A DNA stretch of 64,000 bases from Phlebiopsis flavidoalba (GCA_035772785.1 JAOCPU010000003.1:620001-684000); one strand, 5' to 3'; shown: positions 48,801-60,183, counted from the stretch's first letter. Numbers and translations are program-made. Notes: generated by a model from the letters alone, not told the origin.

Positions 48801-50342
48801 TCTCTCCTATCGGGCGCATTGTCGCACTACTGCAGCACCACCGTGTCCGAGACGGAATCGCTCGCGGCGGTCTCGCCGTGGCTGTGGGCGAGCGGAACCT
48901 AAAACCCGAGCCTAACCTTGTTTTTTTGCGCGTTCGCCTACGACGGGCTGTGCGCTACCCCCGTCGCGAGCGGGGGGCCCCCCCACCAACGCCTCGCAGT
49001 CCTGGCCCGCGCGGACGCCGGCAGCCACGTCGACACGGCTCCCGTCGCCCCCCGTGCCCATCGATGGAGACGCATCTGGATAGGCACTCCCGGCGGCGGC
49101 AGCAGCAGCCCACCGCGGGTTCTGCGGGGGGGCCTGGAGGGCCGCGAAGGCTAAATTAAACAGATTGTGTGCTGCTGATTATTTAATGGGCGTGCGACCC
49201 CGAGCCCTCTGCCCTGCCTGCCTCGTTTCGCTGTCTCTGATCGCTGTGCGACGTCCATGTCCGCTTGGAGTGCGAGAGATACTGCGAAGGGGCTCTCCGG
49301 TCCTCGTCTGCGGCCACTCGAAGGTCGCGTATTTCACCTCGCGCGGCATTTCGATCGCGCAATTCGCTCCTCGACCCCCCCACGAGCCTGAGCCTTCACC
49401 GTTGGAATTTCGAAGGCCCCGTCACACGCAATCAAATTTCTCGCCCACCATAGTCCGTGGTAGAACAACACATGGCCGGGAGCTGACGCGCCGGCGGTGC
49501 GTGGCACAATGGCAAGCTTTTGTCACGGTCGGAAGCTCGCGGGACTGGAAAAAACAAAGAACAAGAAAGGAGTACAACAAGAGTCGTTTGACTTGGATTG
49601 AATTCATGCACAGTTTGAATTGGTCTAAATACTGCTAATGAGAGACTATTGAATACATGGAACATTGGAATTGCTTGAGACTTGGGAACCACGGGGTGAC
49701 ATGAGGGGCTATGGACGTGACGATAGCAAGGCATCGGGAGGAATAATGGTATCCAGCGAGCGTGTACTCCTCAAAACAGCAACGAAAGCAGCACCAGCGA
49801 GTGCGAGGCTCGAAAACGACGGTGGAGGGCTCCGGCCCCCCGAATGCAGCCGATCGACGAGGCACAAAGAGTCAACCCCCCAGGTCCACTCTGCCTCGAT
49901 CCAGCGGCACAGGGGAAGGGGGGGAGTGTTTTCTGGAACGGCGTCTTGCGGCGCGCCAGCCCACAGCGTCCAGCGGCGTACTCTGAAGAGTAATCGTGTG
50001 CGAGAGACAACGGAGCAAGGGGAGGAGGCGGCGGCAGGCGTTTGACGAGCGCGCCAGGCGCTGCGGAGCCGTCCAGGCCTCGAACGCCGACCGCTTCGCT
50101 TCGTTGCTGCAGGATGGATCGTGTCGGGAACGTCAAAAAGGGATTATCGGTCGCCAACTGGGCGACAAATTGGGGAGGGGGCAAGAGAAGGACGGTTCGG
50201 ACCAAAAAATGTAGAAAATGGAGCAAGCGGGGAAGAGAGAGCAAGGAGGACGACGTAGATAGGAGAAATACGGTTAAATGGGACGCCGTCGTGCAAGACT
50301 ATAAATGTCCTTGTCCATGGAGACACCAAAATGTGTTTCAAG
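45871..50342. other. Long GC-rich interval without recognised genes
   Basis: About 4.5 kb upstream of the membrane-protein frames and downstream of bHLH copy 2. Open frames are frequent because of high GC, but none shows a family motif. A T7C15 tract lies at 47191-47212 and runs of eight or nine T at 47583-47592. The phrase CGGACGAGCCTCTCTC occurs twice, near 46283 and 46487. Plus-strand frames at 46063-46590 and 48580-49160 are the longest, and I cannot support either as a gene. Confidence 0.35.
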
Positions 50343-51490
50343 TTAATACTCTCCGTCAGACGGAGACGGGCTAGAGTCGTCCTTGAGAAGGGTCTTGCCC
50401 GCTGACAGCGGCAGACTGCGTCATGGACGCGGGCTGCGGCGACACGGATTGGTTGTCCATAGCGGTACGGCCGGGTGATGGCGACTTTGTCCCGACACTG
50501 AGCGAGATCTTTTATTGAGCGAACGGAGTCTCTGGACTTCCAATTCAAAACTTCTTGAAGGCGTTTCATGAGTTCACGGTTGTGTTTCTCGACGGCGATG
50601 ATGATGTAGTTGGGGCTGATGCGAGGGCAACGTAATGAGCTTCAAAATAGCTAAGCGGAATTAGAGAAACTATCTTACCGCGCTCGAGTAGCGGACACTT
50701 TTGAGCTCTTCTGATTAGAAACCGGCATGCATCCTTCAAACTCGCATATCCATCCCGTAACTCGTCCCTGCGCCGCTGCTCTGCTTTCAATTCTCTGTGT
50801 CTCCTGGTGGCTTCCTTCGGGTGTCGGCCAAGCTCTCTGCCATACGATACCCATCTCTTCGTCGTCGTCGGAAATAGAGTGTCCGCGGCTGCGACGTCCG
50901 GCGGAAGAGCTAGTAGGAGAAGGGGTCGGGTTGTACCGCAAAGGGTTGTCGGTGGACTAGGCTGTTGGCGCGTGAAGACGAGGGCGACCCGGTCGCGCTA
51001 CTGTTGCGGGAGTGGTGGTAAATGCCGTCGGCCGATGTATCAGATCCCGGAAACCTGGGGGGGAGAGGGGGTCGTACAAATGCGCTGGGTGAAGGGGGAC
51101 TCCTTGGTGCCGGCCTTGGGGGGGGTGATCCCGAAAGCGGTAGTTGACCATGAGGCGGCGAGGCGTTATACACTATTGCCCGTGTAGGGCTGCCCATCAT
51201 GTTGCTGAGGTTGCGCTGGTACGAGATCGCTTGCGCATCTCGGTGTCGGATAGTGGCCTGTGAGCGACGCAGGAAGATGGCGCGATCAGATATTAGGACT
51301 GCACGCAACGTTGCAGGTAAACAGGTGTAACCCACGAGGCAAGCCAGGCTGCACAACCGGGTACGGCTGCTGCTGCATTTGCTGATGATACACCATGTTA
51401 TAGTTTGGGTCCTCGTCGGAGGCGTTATGGCGTGCCATAGCCTCCCGGCTGAATGAAGTTTTCGTCGAGGGGTTGTGAGTAGTGTTCCAT
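50343..51490 (-). CDS. bHLH transcription factor (copy 2)
   Basis: The start at 51490 reads MEHYSQPLDENFIQPGGYG, followed by DEDPNYNMVYHQQMQQQ in the next frame and an intron. Then come FLRRSQATIRHRDAQAISYQ, RNLSNMMGSPTRAIVYNASP and HPAHLYDPLSPPGFRD. NPLRYNPTPSPTSSSAGRRS and RGHSISDDDEEMG precede the bHLH at about 50590-50790. There KAEQRRRDELRDGYASLKD and, frame-shifted, PVSNQKSSKVS and LLERG are almost identical to copy 1. After an intron the second helix continues YIIIAVEKHNRELMKRLQEV and RSINEQISLSVGTKSPSPGR, ending DDSSPSPSDGEY with a stop at 50343-50345. The acidic, Ser/Pro-rich tail differs from copy 1. Partner and target are unknown. Confidence 0.82.
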
Positions 51491-52432
51491 GACGGGTCGT
51501 GGCGAGTCGTGTCGTGAAAAAATGCTGTTGAAGAAATGGAACTGGAAAGAACGGGAACAAAAGAGAGGAGAAAAGGGAAACAATGAGAATGAGGAAACTC
51601 TGAAGCGGATCCCCAACCTCACAGCGGAAACCAAGTGACGGTTCCTCTTTCACGCTCAGGCCCATTCGTTTCCCCGACGCCACACTGTAACCCTACTCGT
51701 TTTCCCCACGGTCACAATACATCCGTTCGCGTCCACACCCGCAAATGCGCCCAAACATTTGTGCACCGTCCCTGCCGCCTATTGTTCACTGGTGCGACGC
51801 GTGCTTCGACATCCAACACTCTCATGCCAACCGTCGTAGCAGCGACTTATCCCCAGAGCACCATTTCTTTCTAGACGACTTCATGACAATAATGTCGCCG
51901 TGGGTACCCCGACCGCCATTCAATACCTTCGCCGTATGAAATACAACAGCAAAAATTGTCAAGTCTTCGTCGCAGGCTATGCTATGATGCTCTAGTGACG
52001 CTGTGGTGATACTTTTCTCAGAGCCATCGGCCATCGGCGGATCCACCGACCGGCACGATCCAAGCAAAGGTTACATACACTTTGTACTCTGGTCTCCCGC
52101 ACTTTGCACCCAGAACAGTACGTATCGATACGTACTGCCCAGACACCTTTGTCGACAAAGGGTTTATGTAAAGCTTTGCAGGTCTACGCGATCGTCGAAA
52201 TCTGCACTTGACGTCCACTTCGTCACACTGGGCGGCCGCCTATCTGGAATCTGTCCATCATCTGAGCCCTGGTATGGCCACTTCGAGCCCACTGAGCTCA
52301 TCTGCTGCATTCATTCACACCGGTCAAGGATACGAAGTGTTCGACGAGAAAGCCGATTCCCACTTACGGTCGGTCCTGCCGTGATAACCCAACGCACCAC
52401 GAGGTCCATAAGGTCAAATAGTCACAGCAACC
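51491..52432. other. Intergenic region upstream of bHLH copy 2
   Basis: About 940 bases. The first 200 before the bHLH start are purine-rich on the plus strand (AAAGAGAGGAGAAAAGGGAA near 51559), that is, a pyrimidine-rich 5' leader for the minus-strand gene. Frames at 52003-52443 (plus) and 51822-52067 (minus, with HGDIIVMKSSRKKWCSG) are not recognisable. The latter might be a fragment of a small gene. Confidence 0.35.
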
Positions 52433-53656
52433 CTACAACCTAATAACACCGTCAGAAGTCATCCCTGTAGGCCTTTCATTCTCAGCTGGATGCTCCTGGC
52501 TCGTCTTCGTCGTCTTCGTCGAGGAACCGGGTGGCCCGCTGAGCATCCCAGCTTGCTCTTCGTCCAGACCCTGTACCCACCACCGCTTCCCAGGACGTCT
52601 CCACCCACCCATACCGCCGTTTCCGAAGTGCATTCCGTCAGATGAGCGTTGTTTGATCTTTCCTATGCAAATCTGGCAGAAGTTGATGGTATCTCGGAGG
52701 GCGAGAGAAGAGAGAATAACGGGGAAGAATGTCCAATCCCCGTAAGCCCAGAACGGAGTAATTGTAGAAGCTGCCGACGACTATATACGCCAGCAAAAGG
52801 ATACCAACTCTAGATGCATGAGGCGTGCTCAGAGCTTGCTGCGGTGAGAACGACTTGGGTGCTTACAGGTCGCAAGGATTGACGGCTAGAGAATCCCCAG
52901 CTGCCCTTCGGCTGTGTAGTGCAGGCGACCTGCGCAAGTTAAAGCATCAAGTTAAGTTTAAATTTTTTGCAATGGCACGACGGACATGGGTTCTCCATTC
53001 AAAGGCAAAGTAGCAAGAATCATCCGCCGGTGGGGGCAACTGTGCTTATGATCATAGGCTGACCTATATGCATCATGCTTTAGACAAGGTCAAAGTGCCC
53101 AAGAGAGCGGCCGTACCATTGTCCGTCACAGAGGTGTCGCATCTGAAGCGGATTGTCGTCGCAGAGCGCATCTGATCTTGCTTCGGGCAGGGAGAGCCAT
53201 TCGTGAAGGTCATATAGTTGGATCTCCATCCCGCACGGTGAGGGTGGTATTGACGAGGCTTCGTACATAATCGTATCAGCCATTCATCCTGGTGTCGACT
53301 GCACTCACCCAGGGTGATGTCACCATGGTCGCGACGCGTAAAACCCGCGACGCGGCTTTCATCGTCAATCTTAGGGTTCCATAGTTCTGTCCTTACAGCT
53401 TTGGCATATGTTGATATAGTAGTGGCGTCCCTCGGGAGACAGTAAAACGTAGTCTTTACTGTAGGCTGACCATGATCAGTTGTGATCTTCTATACACTTT
53501 GCAAAATCAAGCATTACTCAGACTTCAGAGGATTCAGGTCGTAGAAGTTTTTTCCGTCCCCCACACCGTACACGGGTCGTCCTGAGCGACCGCAGATGAA
53601 GCAAAAAATGCTGGTATACACAGGGCGAGCAGCCACAGCGCCCACGTCCGCGCCAT
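52433..53656 (-). CDS. MRH-domain type I membrane protein (mannose-6-phosphate receptor-like)
   Basis: This looks like a sorting-receptor-like protein of the late secretory pathway, related to Mrl1 and cation-dependent mannose-6-phosphate receptors. The start at 53656 gives a signal peptide (MARTWALWLLALCIPAFFAS) and then QDDPCTVWG. The MRH domain reads DGKNFYDLNPLKS near 53530, DYVLLSPEGRHYYINICQS near 53420, and VAGFTRRDHGDITLG near 53330. FTNGSPCPKQDQMRSA is near 53180, with TIRFRCDTSVTDNGTAAL beside it. A membrane segment and a juxtamembrane FFPVILSSLALRDTINFCQI near 52710 follow. The cytosolic tail IGKIKQ, HFGNGGMGGWRRPG and HPAENERPTGMTSDGVIRL ends at 52433-52435. Frames change repeatedly. 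It shares a 178-base divergent promoter with NDUFS2. Confidence 0.85.
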
Positions 53657-53834
53657 GGTTCCAGCGACGAGGAAGAGACGAGTGAGAACGTCGCGCACCG
53701 CGCTTGGAGGTGACACGGGGTGCGTGGGAACTACCTTCCAAACGAGTGAAATGAGGCGCCAGAGTGGGTCACCGACGAATGAGAACTATCCGTTTGCAAC
53801 CGACAACGTTGAGCCCCCGACGACGACCTCGACG
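53657..53834. promoter_or_regulatory. Compact divergent promoter of the MRH protein gene and NDUFS2
   Basis: Only 178 bases separate the two start codons, so core promoters and both 5' untranslated regions must overlap or lie very close. Repeated CGACGA/GACGACC units occur at 53670-53690 and 53818-53830. No TATA box is seen. Confidence 0.5.
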
Positions 53835-56003
53835 ATGGCCTCGACAATATTCCGTCGCCAAACTCGCACGGGCGTCGCAGCGACTCGCCCCACCAACTTC
53901 CGCTCCTTCTCTGGCCTCACGGCGCGCGATTTCTTCTACTCCCGCACGCCAGTTCGCTTCCCCGATAGATGAAACCCCTGCGCACCTCAGCGGCCCCAGC
54001 GGCAGAAAAGTCATTGACACTCATACCGTGGAGGATCTCCAGAACATGACGGCGGCGGATGTATTGGCTGAGCACAGTGGTAGACCAGAGGCCCAAATGA
54101 GGCACTTTACCGGTACGTAGTAGTGATAGCCTCATTGTTTCGGCCGTGTTTGAACGGACGGTTCCCCACCACTAGTGAACTTCGGTGTGAGCTGCCCCCT
54201 TTCACGCGTTTTTTACCGTATTCTGAACGTTGCATCTCAGACCGCAACATCCGGCTGCTCACGGTGTGCTTCGGCTGATCCTCGAGCTGAACGGAGAGGC
54301 AGATTCTGCGTGCGGATCCAGTCCGTGTGTTTCCGCTTTCGCGTTTTTTGCCTTCTAACCTCTACCATGCGTTTAGCACATTGGTCTCTTGCATCGTGGA
54401 ACAGAGAAACTCATCGAATACAAGACCTAATACCAAGCCCTTCCGTACTTCGACCGCTTGGACTATGTCTCCATGAGTTCGTATACCCACCTAGCCCTGT
54501 TTCAGGTTTGGAACGAATTAACGATACTCTAGTGACAAATGAGCTGTGCTACCTCCCTTGCCGGGGAGAAGCTCCTCAACATTGAAGTACGGAACGTGCC
54601 AAATGGATTCGTACCTTTTCGGAGAGATCACTCGTGTCCTGAACCGTGCGTGGTCCATCATGCAGTTCCATTCTGGCGTTTTCTTGACCTCGTTGCAATC
54701 CTCCAGACCTCATGGCCGTCCTGACGCACGCTATGTGATGTTGGTGCTTTGACGCCTTTTCCTGTGGCGGTTTCGAGGAACGCGAGAAGCTCATGGAGTT
54801 CTACGAGCGTGTTTCCGGCGCACGCCTCGCACGCAGCATATGTCTTCGCCCCCGGAGGCGTTGCGTTTGTGATCTGCCGCATGGTCTTCTGAACGACATC
54901 TTCCTGTGGGCCACGCAGTTTTCAGCTCGCGCGTGGACGAGATCGAGGAGGTCGTCACAGGGAACCCGAATCTGGAAGGAGCGCAACGATCGGCATCGGT
55001 AAAGTCACTGCGAAGCAGGCGTTGGACTACAGCTTTCAGCGGCGTCATGCTTCGTGGAAGCGGCGTGCCCATGGGATATCCGGCAAGGTGGCTCCGTACG
55101 ACAAATACGATGAGGTGCGTGAATCACCCCAACAGCAGTAAGCCATTCTGTTAAGCCGACATTTGCGGCAGGTCGAGTTCGAATGCGTCCCAATTGGAAA
55201 GAACGGCGACTGCTATAGAACCGGTAACCTCTGCCGTGTTTCAGGAGTTCCGGGAGTTGTCCGCTCCGTATTATCCACCAGGTGAGCCTCGACCGTCCTT
55301 TACCCCCAACTAAAGCTCATGCAGGGTCCGTACGCAGTGCTTGAACAAGATTGCCGACGGGAGCGGTCAAGGTTGATGATTATAAACTTGTGCCTCCACC
55401 AAGAGCATCGATGAAGGAGAGCATGGAGTCGCTGATCCATCACTCAAGGTTGGTCTCCTCCAACCCGTTCAAGAAGCCTTTCATCTCATTTGAGGTTGTG
55501 ACTTCACAGCTTTCAGTGAGGGTATTCTGTGCCGCCCGGCGAGACCTACAGTGCCATCGAGGCTCCGAAAGGAGAGCATGGGTGTCTACCTTGTACTCTG
55601 ATAGGTACCAACACAGTCCATATCGGTTGCAAGATTCGTTTGCCCCAGGTTTCGCCCACCTTGCTGGCGCTAGACTTCATGATGAGACGTGATTGTTCTT
55701 TCCTTCTGCGTACATCGAACGACGATATGACATCGAACTTCTCCTCTTATAGATGTGACCGAGTAATACACTAATGCACGTAGATCTCCTCGGACTAACG
55801 TACATGAACCTTAGCACTACATTGGCGATGCCGTTGCCATTATTGGCCCCCTACCATGGTAGTATCCTATATTCTGGGTCAAAGCAAAACCATGAAGGAC
55901 CGCTTCTAGGATCTTGTGTTCGGGTACGTCCTAATATCTCTCACAATTCGACCCCGTCCATGGGATCAACAGCCTTCTGTACGTTAGTGAGGTTGACCGG
56001 TGA
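53835..56003 (+). CDS. NDUFS2: NADH:ubiquinone oxidoreductase 49 kDa subunit (NDUFS2)
   Basis: This is a core subunit of mitochondrial complex I that lines the ubiquinone pocket. The start at 53835 gives an Arg/Ser-rich targeting sequence ([20 protein letters not shown]), then [20 protein letters not shown] and AQMRHFT. After an intron, NFG and [17 protein letters not shown] are readable near 54180-54290. Next come GTEKLIEY near 54400 and [11 protein letters not shown] near 54450. [17 protein letters not shown] is near 54780 and [20 protein letters not shown] near 54870. [10 protein letters not shown] and [13 protein letters not shown] are near 54935-55075. [20 protein letters not shown] is near 55350, [17 protein letters not shown] near 55530, and [10 protein letters not shown] near 55650. 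DAVAIIG precedes the last exons, DLVFG|EVDR, split by an intron at about 55923-55988. The stop is at 56001-56003. Numerous frameshifts are present, but order and content are complete. Confidence 0.94.
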
Positions 56004-56063
56004 AGCAATACATGAAACCCACTGTTCCTCGTTTATTTCCGACCGATAATATATTTTAGACGG

Positions 56064-57222
56064 CTACACAATTTGCAGTGGGTGCTTGTCCTTTTACTAA
56101 AACCTCGATCTCTAAAGACCGGAGGATGGTCGCCTCTTCTGAACACTGCCATCTTGGACAGCGATACTGTCGAATGAGTGTTTTAACGTCGTGGAGAGAG
56201 TGTGGCAAGTAGCCTCGTTCTGTGTTTGTGTGTCCGCCTATCACACAAATAAGACGTGGGATTGAAAAGACGCCGGGAAAAAAAACCTACAGAGGATGAC
56301 ATTCGAGCCTTTTGCGACGGTCAGCGAGAACCTGAGACCTGTGGTGCGACATCTCACCTGTGAAATAGGTGTCTGCGGTTGGTATACAGTGCCAAAGAAC
56401 GATCCTCCTGCACCGGCACAAATGGCGACCGTCTTGATCACGCGTTCTGTGACAGTCTGCCCAGCAGGATATCCCACTTGAACTGACGTGTCTTCTCTTT
56501 GTTAGCGAAAGCAGCTTGATATAGCCGACCACTACTCTGTTGAAGCTTGAGGTGGTTCTTAACCCTCACCTGAATAGCTCCTCCATGCTAATTGGTTCAG
56601 GAAGTGTGACCAAGCGGCATTGTCCACCGACGTCCTCGAACGCTTCGCCGATAAGGACACCTTACCGTCAGTCTTGACGCCGGCGACGTCGTCAAGGACT
56701 CCAGTGGCGAGCCAGTTCATTGATCCACCCCGTTGACTGAGTCGCGAGGAAGTATCTGTGGACAGTACACTGTATCTATCCCTGACGCAGCAAGATCGAC
56801 AACAAAGTGCGCTGCAGCGGTTTTAGCAAGGGTGATCGAGGACAAAGGTTTGAAGATCGTGGGTGTGATAATAGACATTGAAACACGCCTGTGCGTCTAC
56901 AATGCTTTCATCAGCGACTTCAGTAGCTTTTGGTAAGCAAGACACAGCGATAAACGTTATCAGTAAGTCAATTTGTCTAACACGACTGCACGCCCAACGC
57001 ATTTTACTCAATAGTCTGGAGGACTTTGTTTGCATTCTTGCGCACAAACGGTTCCTCCTGGTGGGCGTAAGAAGTCATCAGTCATCGATTTGTGCTTTGA
57101 TTCACTCTGCCCTGTCTCGGAGAGCCAGAGCTTTGCAGAGCTGACATACCAAGAGATCAACCGACCTATGTTTCCATCCGTCAATCTTTCACCCTGTCAC
57201 AAAAAGTCATAAAATCGCTGAC
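56064..57222 (-). CDS. NIF3-like protein (DUF34 family)
   Basis: NIF3 proteins are widespread metal-binding hexamers of uncertain function. From the poorly fixed start (about 57222) the frames give LCKALALRDRAE and, after a frame change, VRKNANKVLQTIE. A shifted patch ISYHTP near 56860 follows. WLATGVLDDVAGVKTDGKVS, LSAKR and EDVGGQCRLV near 56570-56710 lead on to VGYPAGQTVTERVIKTVAIC, AGAGGS and DVYFTGEMSHHEVLA at 56300-56480. NTERGYLPHSL follows near 56200. His pairs in the HTP and GEMSHH motifs are the expected metal ligands. In the corrected frame the end reads VLVSKKDKHPLQIV with the stop at 56064-56066. It is convergent with NDUFS2, only 60 bases apart. Confidence 0.87.
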
Positions 57223-57681
57223 ATTGTCCCACTTTCTGCAATACGTAGTGCGGCGTTCGACGGATTGCCATAGCGGGGGGGCGACATAATTGACTTGGAC
57301 AAGTGCCATTCTAGAACCGTCGTGTCCTGAATAGTTCTGACAGAGTATCAATGCGGCGCACGACGCCGTGACCAGAGTCGAGCGCGATAAGCGAGCGCGT
57401 CGCTCACGTCACAGGAATGCACGTAAGCCGAATTCTCGGCATCCCCGGATGACGCCACCGAGTTGCGTGATGTGGCTTGGATAGCCACGGGGACCTGGCT
57501 GAACATTCACTGCAGGTCGTCTGCACTATTTGTTTATTCGCCAGATTTATAGAGGGTTCACTTGTCCTGGAGCCTCTCCACCAACGAACCCAGTAAGACT
57601 CGTCCGCTCCTCCCACGCACCTTCCCTCGTTAAACACCAACGGCTTCCTCATCCAACCCCTCACCTTACCAGCTCAAAGTC
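57223..57681. promoter_or_regulatory. Divergent region between NIF3-like and glutaredoxin genes
   Basis: About 460 bases with no credible gene. A pyrimidine-rich stretch (CCCACGCACCTTCCCTCG near 57613) precedes the glutaredoxin start, typical of a fungal 5' leader. Confidence 0.35.
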
Positions 57682-58171
57682 ATGGCCGTGAAGGACACTG
57701 TTGAGGTAAGATTTCCCTTTGAAACATTCCTTCGCGGGAAAGCTGATGATTCGCTGCGCTGTACAGACCGCCATCGCGGGCAAACACCCATCACTATCTT
57801 CTCAAAGACTTGGTGCCCGTATTGCAGGCGTGCTAAGGCTCTGATCCTCGCAGCAGAGTACCCCGGCGAAAAGACCCAGATCCTCGAGTACGTCGCGCAA
57901 CGTCCCCTAGACCTCAGTATAGCTGACACTTTGCCGATTTACAATGGCTCGATAACATGGACGAGGGCGACGAGATCCAGAATTAACCTTCACCAGAAGA
58001 CTAGCCAGCGCTCTGTCCCCAACATCTTCATCAGTGAGTAACACTCGCACATTTACGTGCGGCAACTCATAACAGGGCCTTTGACATAGACCAGAAGCAT
58101 GTCGGCGGTCTGCGACAAGGTTATGGAGCTTCACGTCCAAGGGCGAGCTCGCCGCTCTTGTTCGCGCGTAA
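57682..58171 (+). CDS. Glutaredoxin (dithiol, CPYC type)
   Basis: This is a small glutathione-dependent thiol-disulfide oxidoreductase. The start at 57682 gives MAVKDTVE, then an intron (GTAAGATTT to GTACAG, 57705-57768). The second exon reads TAIAGK (shifted), TPITIFSKTWCPYCRRAKAL and YPGEKTQILE. The CPYC active site is intact. An intron near 57887-57950, whose acceptor looks damaged (AATGG instead of AG), leads to DNMDEGDEIQN, LHQKTSQRSVPNIFI and, after a third intron, KHVGG and GELAALVRA. The TVP-type cis-Pro is SVP here. The stop is at 58169-58171. Size (about 105 residues) and order fit classical glutaredoxin. No signal peptide is visible, so it is probably cytosolic. Confidence 0.92.
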
Positions 58172-58376
58172 GCGTTCCTGTTATACATCGAACCTACGCT
58201 CCCAGAGGCATGAACTGCCTGTCTGATAGAACCACGTCGCGTTTGTGATTAAACTACTGTATATGTATCATGAACACAATGGAACTGTATTCTCTCAATA
58301 TCTGCAGGGGTATGGATGGTATTTGTGCCTCGTGTAGCAGATGAAGCAACGATGGGTGTAAGCCGAGGTCACATAG

Positions 58377-59214
58377 TCACATCGTTCCGTCCTCATTCAT
58401 TACGAAATCCTCGTCTACCGTAGCGTTCTCCAGCGGCGGCTCTACAGGGGTCTGTTGGTTTGGGTCGTGAGACGAACTGGTCTAGCATCGTCTTCGGCCG
58501 CGATTCGTCGTTTGCGTCTTTTGTCTGCAGAGCCTTCGGTTTCCGGCGGGTCGCAGCCTCTGGATCGTTAGAGATGTATAAGCTCTGCAAAAACATGCGA
58601 ACCATGGGCATGAGCCAAACCGGTCCCGAGATAAAGAGTTTCATATAGCGACCGAGCGTACGAACCTTCAAGGAACAAGAACTCCTCTCGCTCTTCGACA
58701 AACGGATGCTATAACAAGTACGTGAGCGGAGTGCAGAGGACATGGGAAAGCGCGTCGGAACTTACCAATATCTTTCCGCTGGACCGTCATGCGTTCTCGC
58801 GGTGTGCGAGCCGGTGGCTTGCCTCGGAAATGCGCTTCACAAACTCTTCAGGTCGCGAGCGATATCAGCAGTACCGCCTCGTCGCGAAACCATGGGTAGC
58901 TCCTATGCCCATTGAGGACTTCAGCCCTGTCCATCAAACTCTACGTTGCGTAGGTTTGGTGGGGGGTTGAGGGGGGGGGTGGGAGGGTTTGCGACACGAG
59001 GAATACGCACCTTGTCCGCCTTCAGTATCCTCTGAACCCGTGATACGGGGAAGAGTGACTTTCCAGGCTCTCTCTCAGCGGATACAGGTTCCTTGGGTCT
59101 TCGTTTGGGCTTAGTCTGGTTACTCGCCTCCGTCGGGACAGCTTGGTTGTGCTCCAGGACGACCGGCTCTGCCTCGGGTGCCAATTCCTCTTCGGTCTGC
59201 TGTACACCAAGCAT
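58377..59214 (-). CDS. Histone-fold protein, DNA polymerase epsilon subunit Dpb3/POLE4-like
   Basis: This is a CBF/NF-Y type histone-fold protein; the FLEG ending of the fold favours Dpb3/POLE4 over CHRAC15 or NF-YC, without proof. The start at 59214 reads MLGVQQTEEELAPEAEPVVL, then EASNQTKPKRRPKEPVSAER and KSLFPVSRVQRILKADK. A pyrimidine-rich intron (about 59008-58897) contains a G-rich run on the plus strand. The fold resumes with ELPMVSRDEA, LLISLATEEFVKRISEASHR, LAHRERMTVQRKDI and, after another intron, EEFLFLEG. The tail is basic (SADKRRKRRIAAEDDARPV) and in the restored frame ends PPLENATVDEDFVMNEDGTM with a stop at 58377-58379. It should pair with a Dpb4-type histone fold in the polymerase or a remodelling complex. 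Confidence 0.82.
58959..58987 (+). other. G-quadruplex-prone run inside the Dpb3-like gene intron
   Basis: G runs of 6 (58961-58966), 9 (58971-58979), 3 (58981-58983) and 3 (58985-58987) are separated by short loops on the plus strand, which is the template strand of the gene. In the transcript this is a C-rich stretch within the first intron. Confidence 0.6.
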
Positions 59215-60183
59215 GACAGTATCACCGGGTATATCTTTGCTCAGACATTGGACAGACTTGGATGATGGTCGTATGAATATATGCTGTGAATATTTGGAAG
59301 ACGGGATTGTGGTGGTACAGAGATCAATGAGTACACACGACGTGACGGAATGGCGCGTGACGCAACGCGTACGCGAAGGGTGATCATTGTGACGAGGCCG
59401 CTGGGACGTGACTTATTCTGCACCATCACCATCCTTCAGAATGGACAAATGAGCTACGACGATTGTGGTCTACGACATTAGCGGAATTGCGGGCGCTGCT
59501 TTTTTATTCTCATTTTTTTTCAGCGAGCAGTAAATTCGAAAAAGGATATTTGCGTCCTGGCTCAGGATGACAAAATGGGCACCATCCCAGAGGTTTCTCA
59601 ACCCGTCCATGTGCAATCATGGGTCTGATTGCGTCGGGGGGATGGAAAAGATTTATCTAAGTAAAGGCGTCAGTATCCTTACAAATATGCCCGCAGCTGA
59701 TAGGTGTGTGCAAAGCCCGGAGACATCGCCACAGAGCTACTTATTACATCGTATTCAAAGCGCGACACGACTTACGGTCCCGACGCGGAGAGGATGACAC
59801 CGGTGTACGCCGATGCTATTGCTATCACATCGGTCATGCAGACCTTACTCGCAATAAAAATTAACTCCTCTGGACCGGGACCGCCCCACGTCAACCAAGG
59901 CGGCTCGCCCCCGGTCTACCCGACAAATCAGCCCCATCGCCAATTGAATGATGTCGGGATCGGCACTTACAGCATCATGCGGGCGCGGATAAGGGAAATT
60001 GACCAGACGTAGCGCGGATATCTGGCTTATATGGACGGCGTGGGGATTCATCGCTGTCTCCGGACCGAGGCCATGTATGTGCAGGCGAGCTGACGCGGTC
60101 CTTCGAAACCAGTTGTAAGTGCAGTTTACATTTCCATATAGATTGCCTAACAGGCTACAGCCAGGTTCTGCAATATCTTAGCG
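59215..60183. other. Intergenic region before the DUF6533 genes
   Basis: About 970 bases with only short frames. A T-rich stretch (TTTTTTATTCTCATTTTTTTTC) sits at 59500-59521. The plus-strand frame at 59704-60012 (with SGPGPPHVNQGGSPPVYPTN) is unassigned. Confidence 0.35.

Noticed and set aside
2870..59214. Interpretation of the broken genes as a cluster of pseudogenes
   Set aside because: Active-site and binding motifs, splice sites and domain order are all preserved in essential genes; uncorrected indels explain the pattern better.
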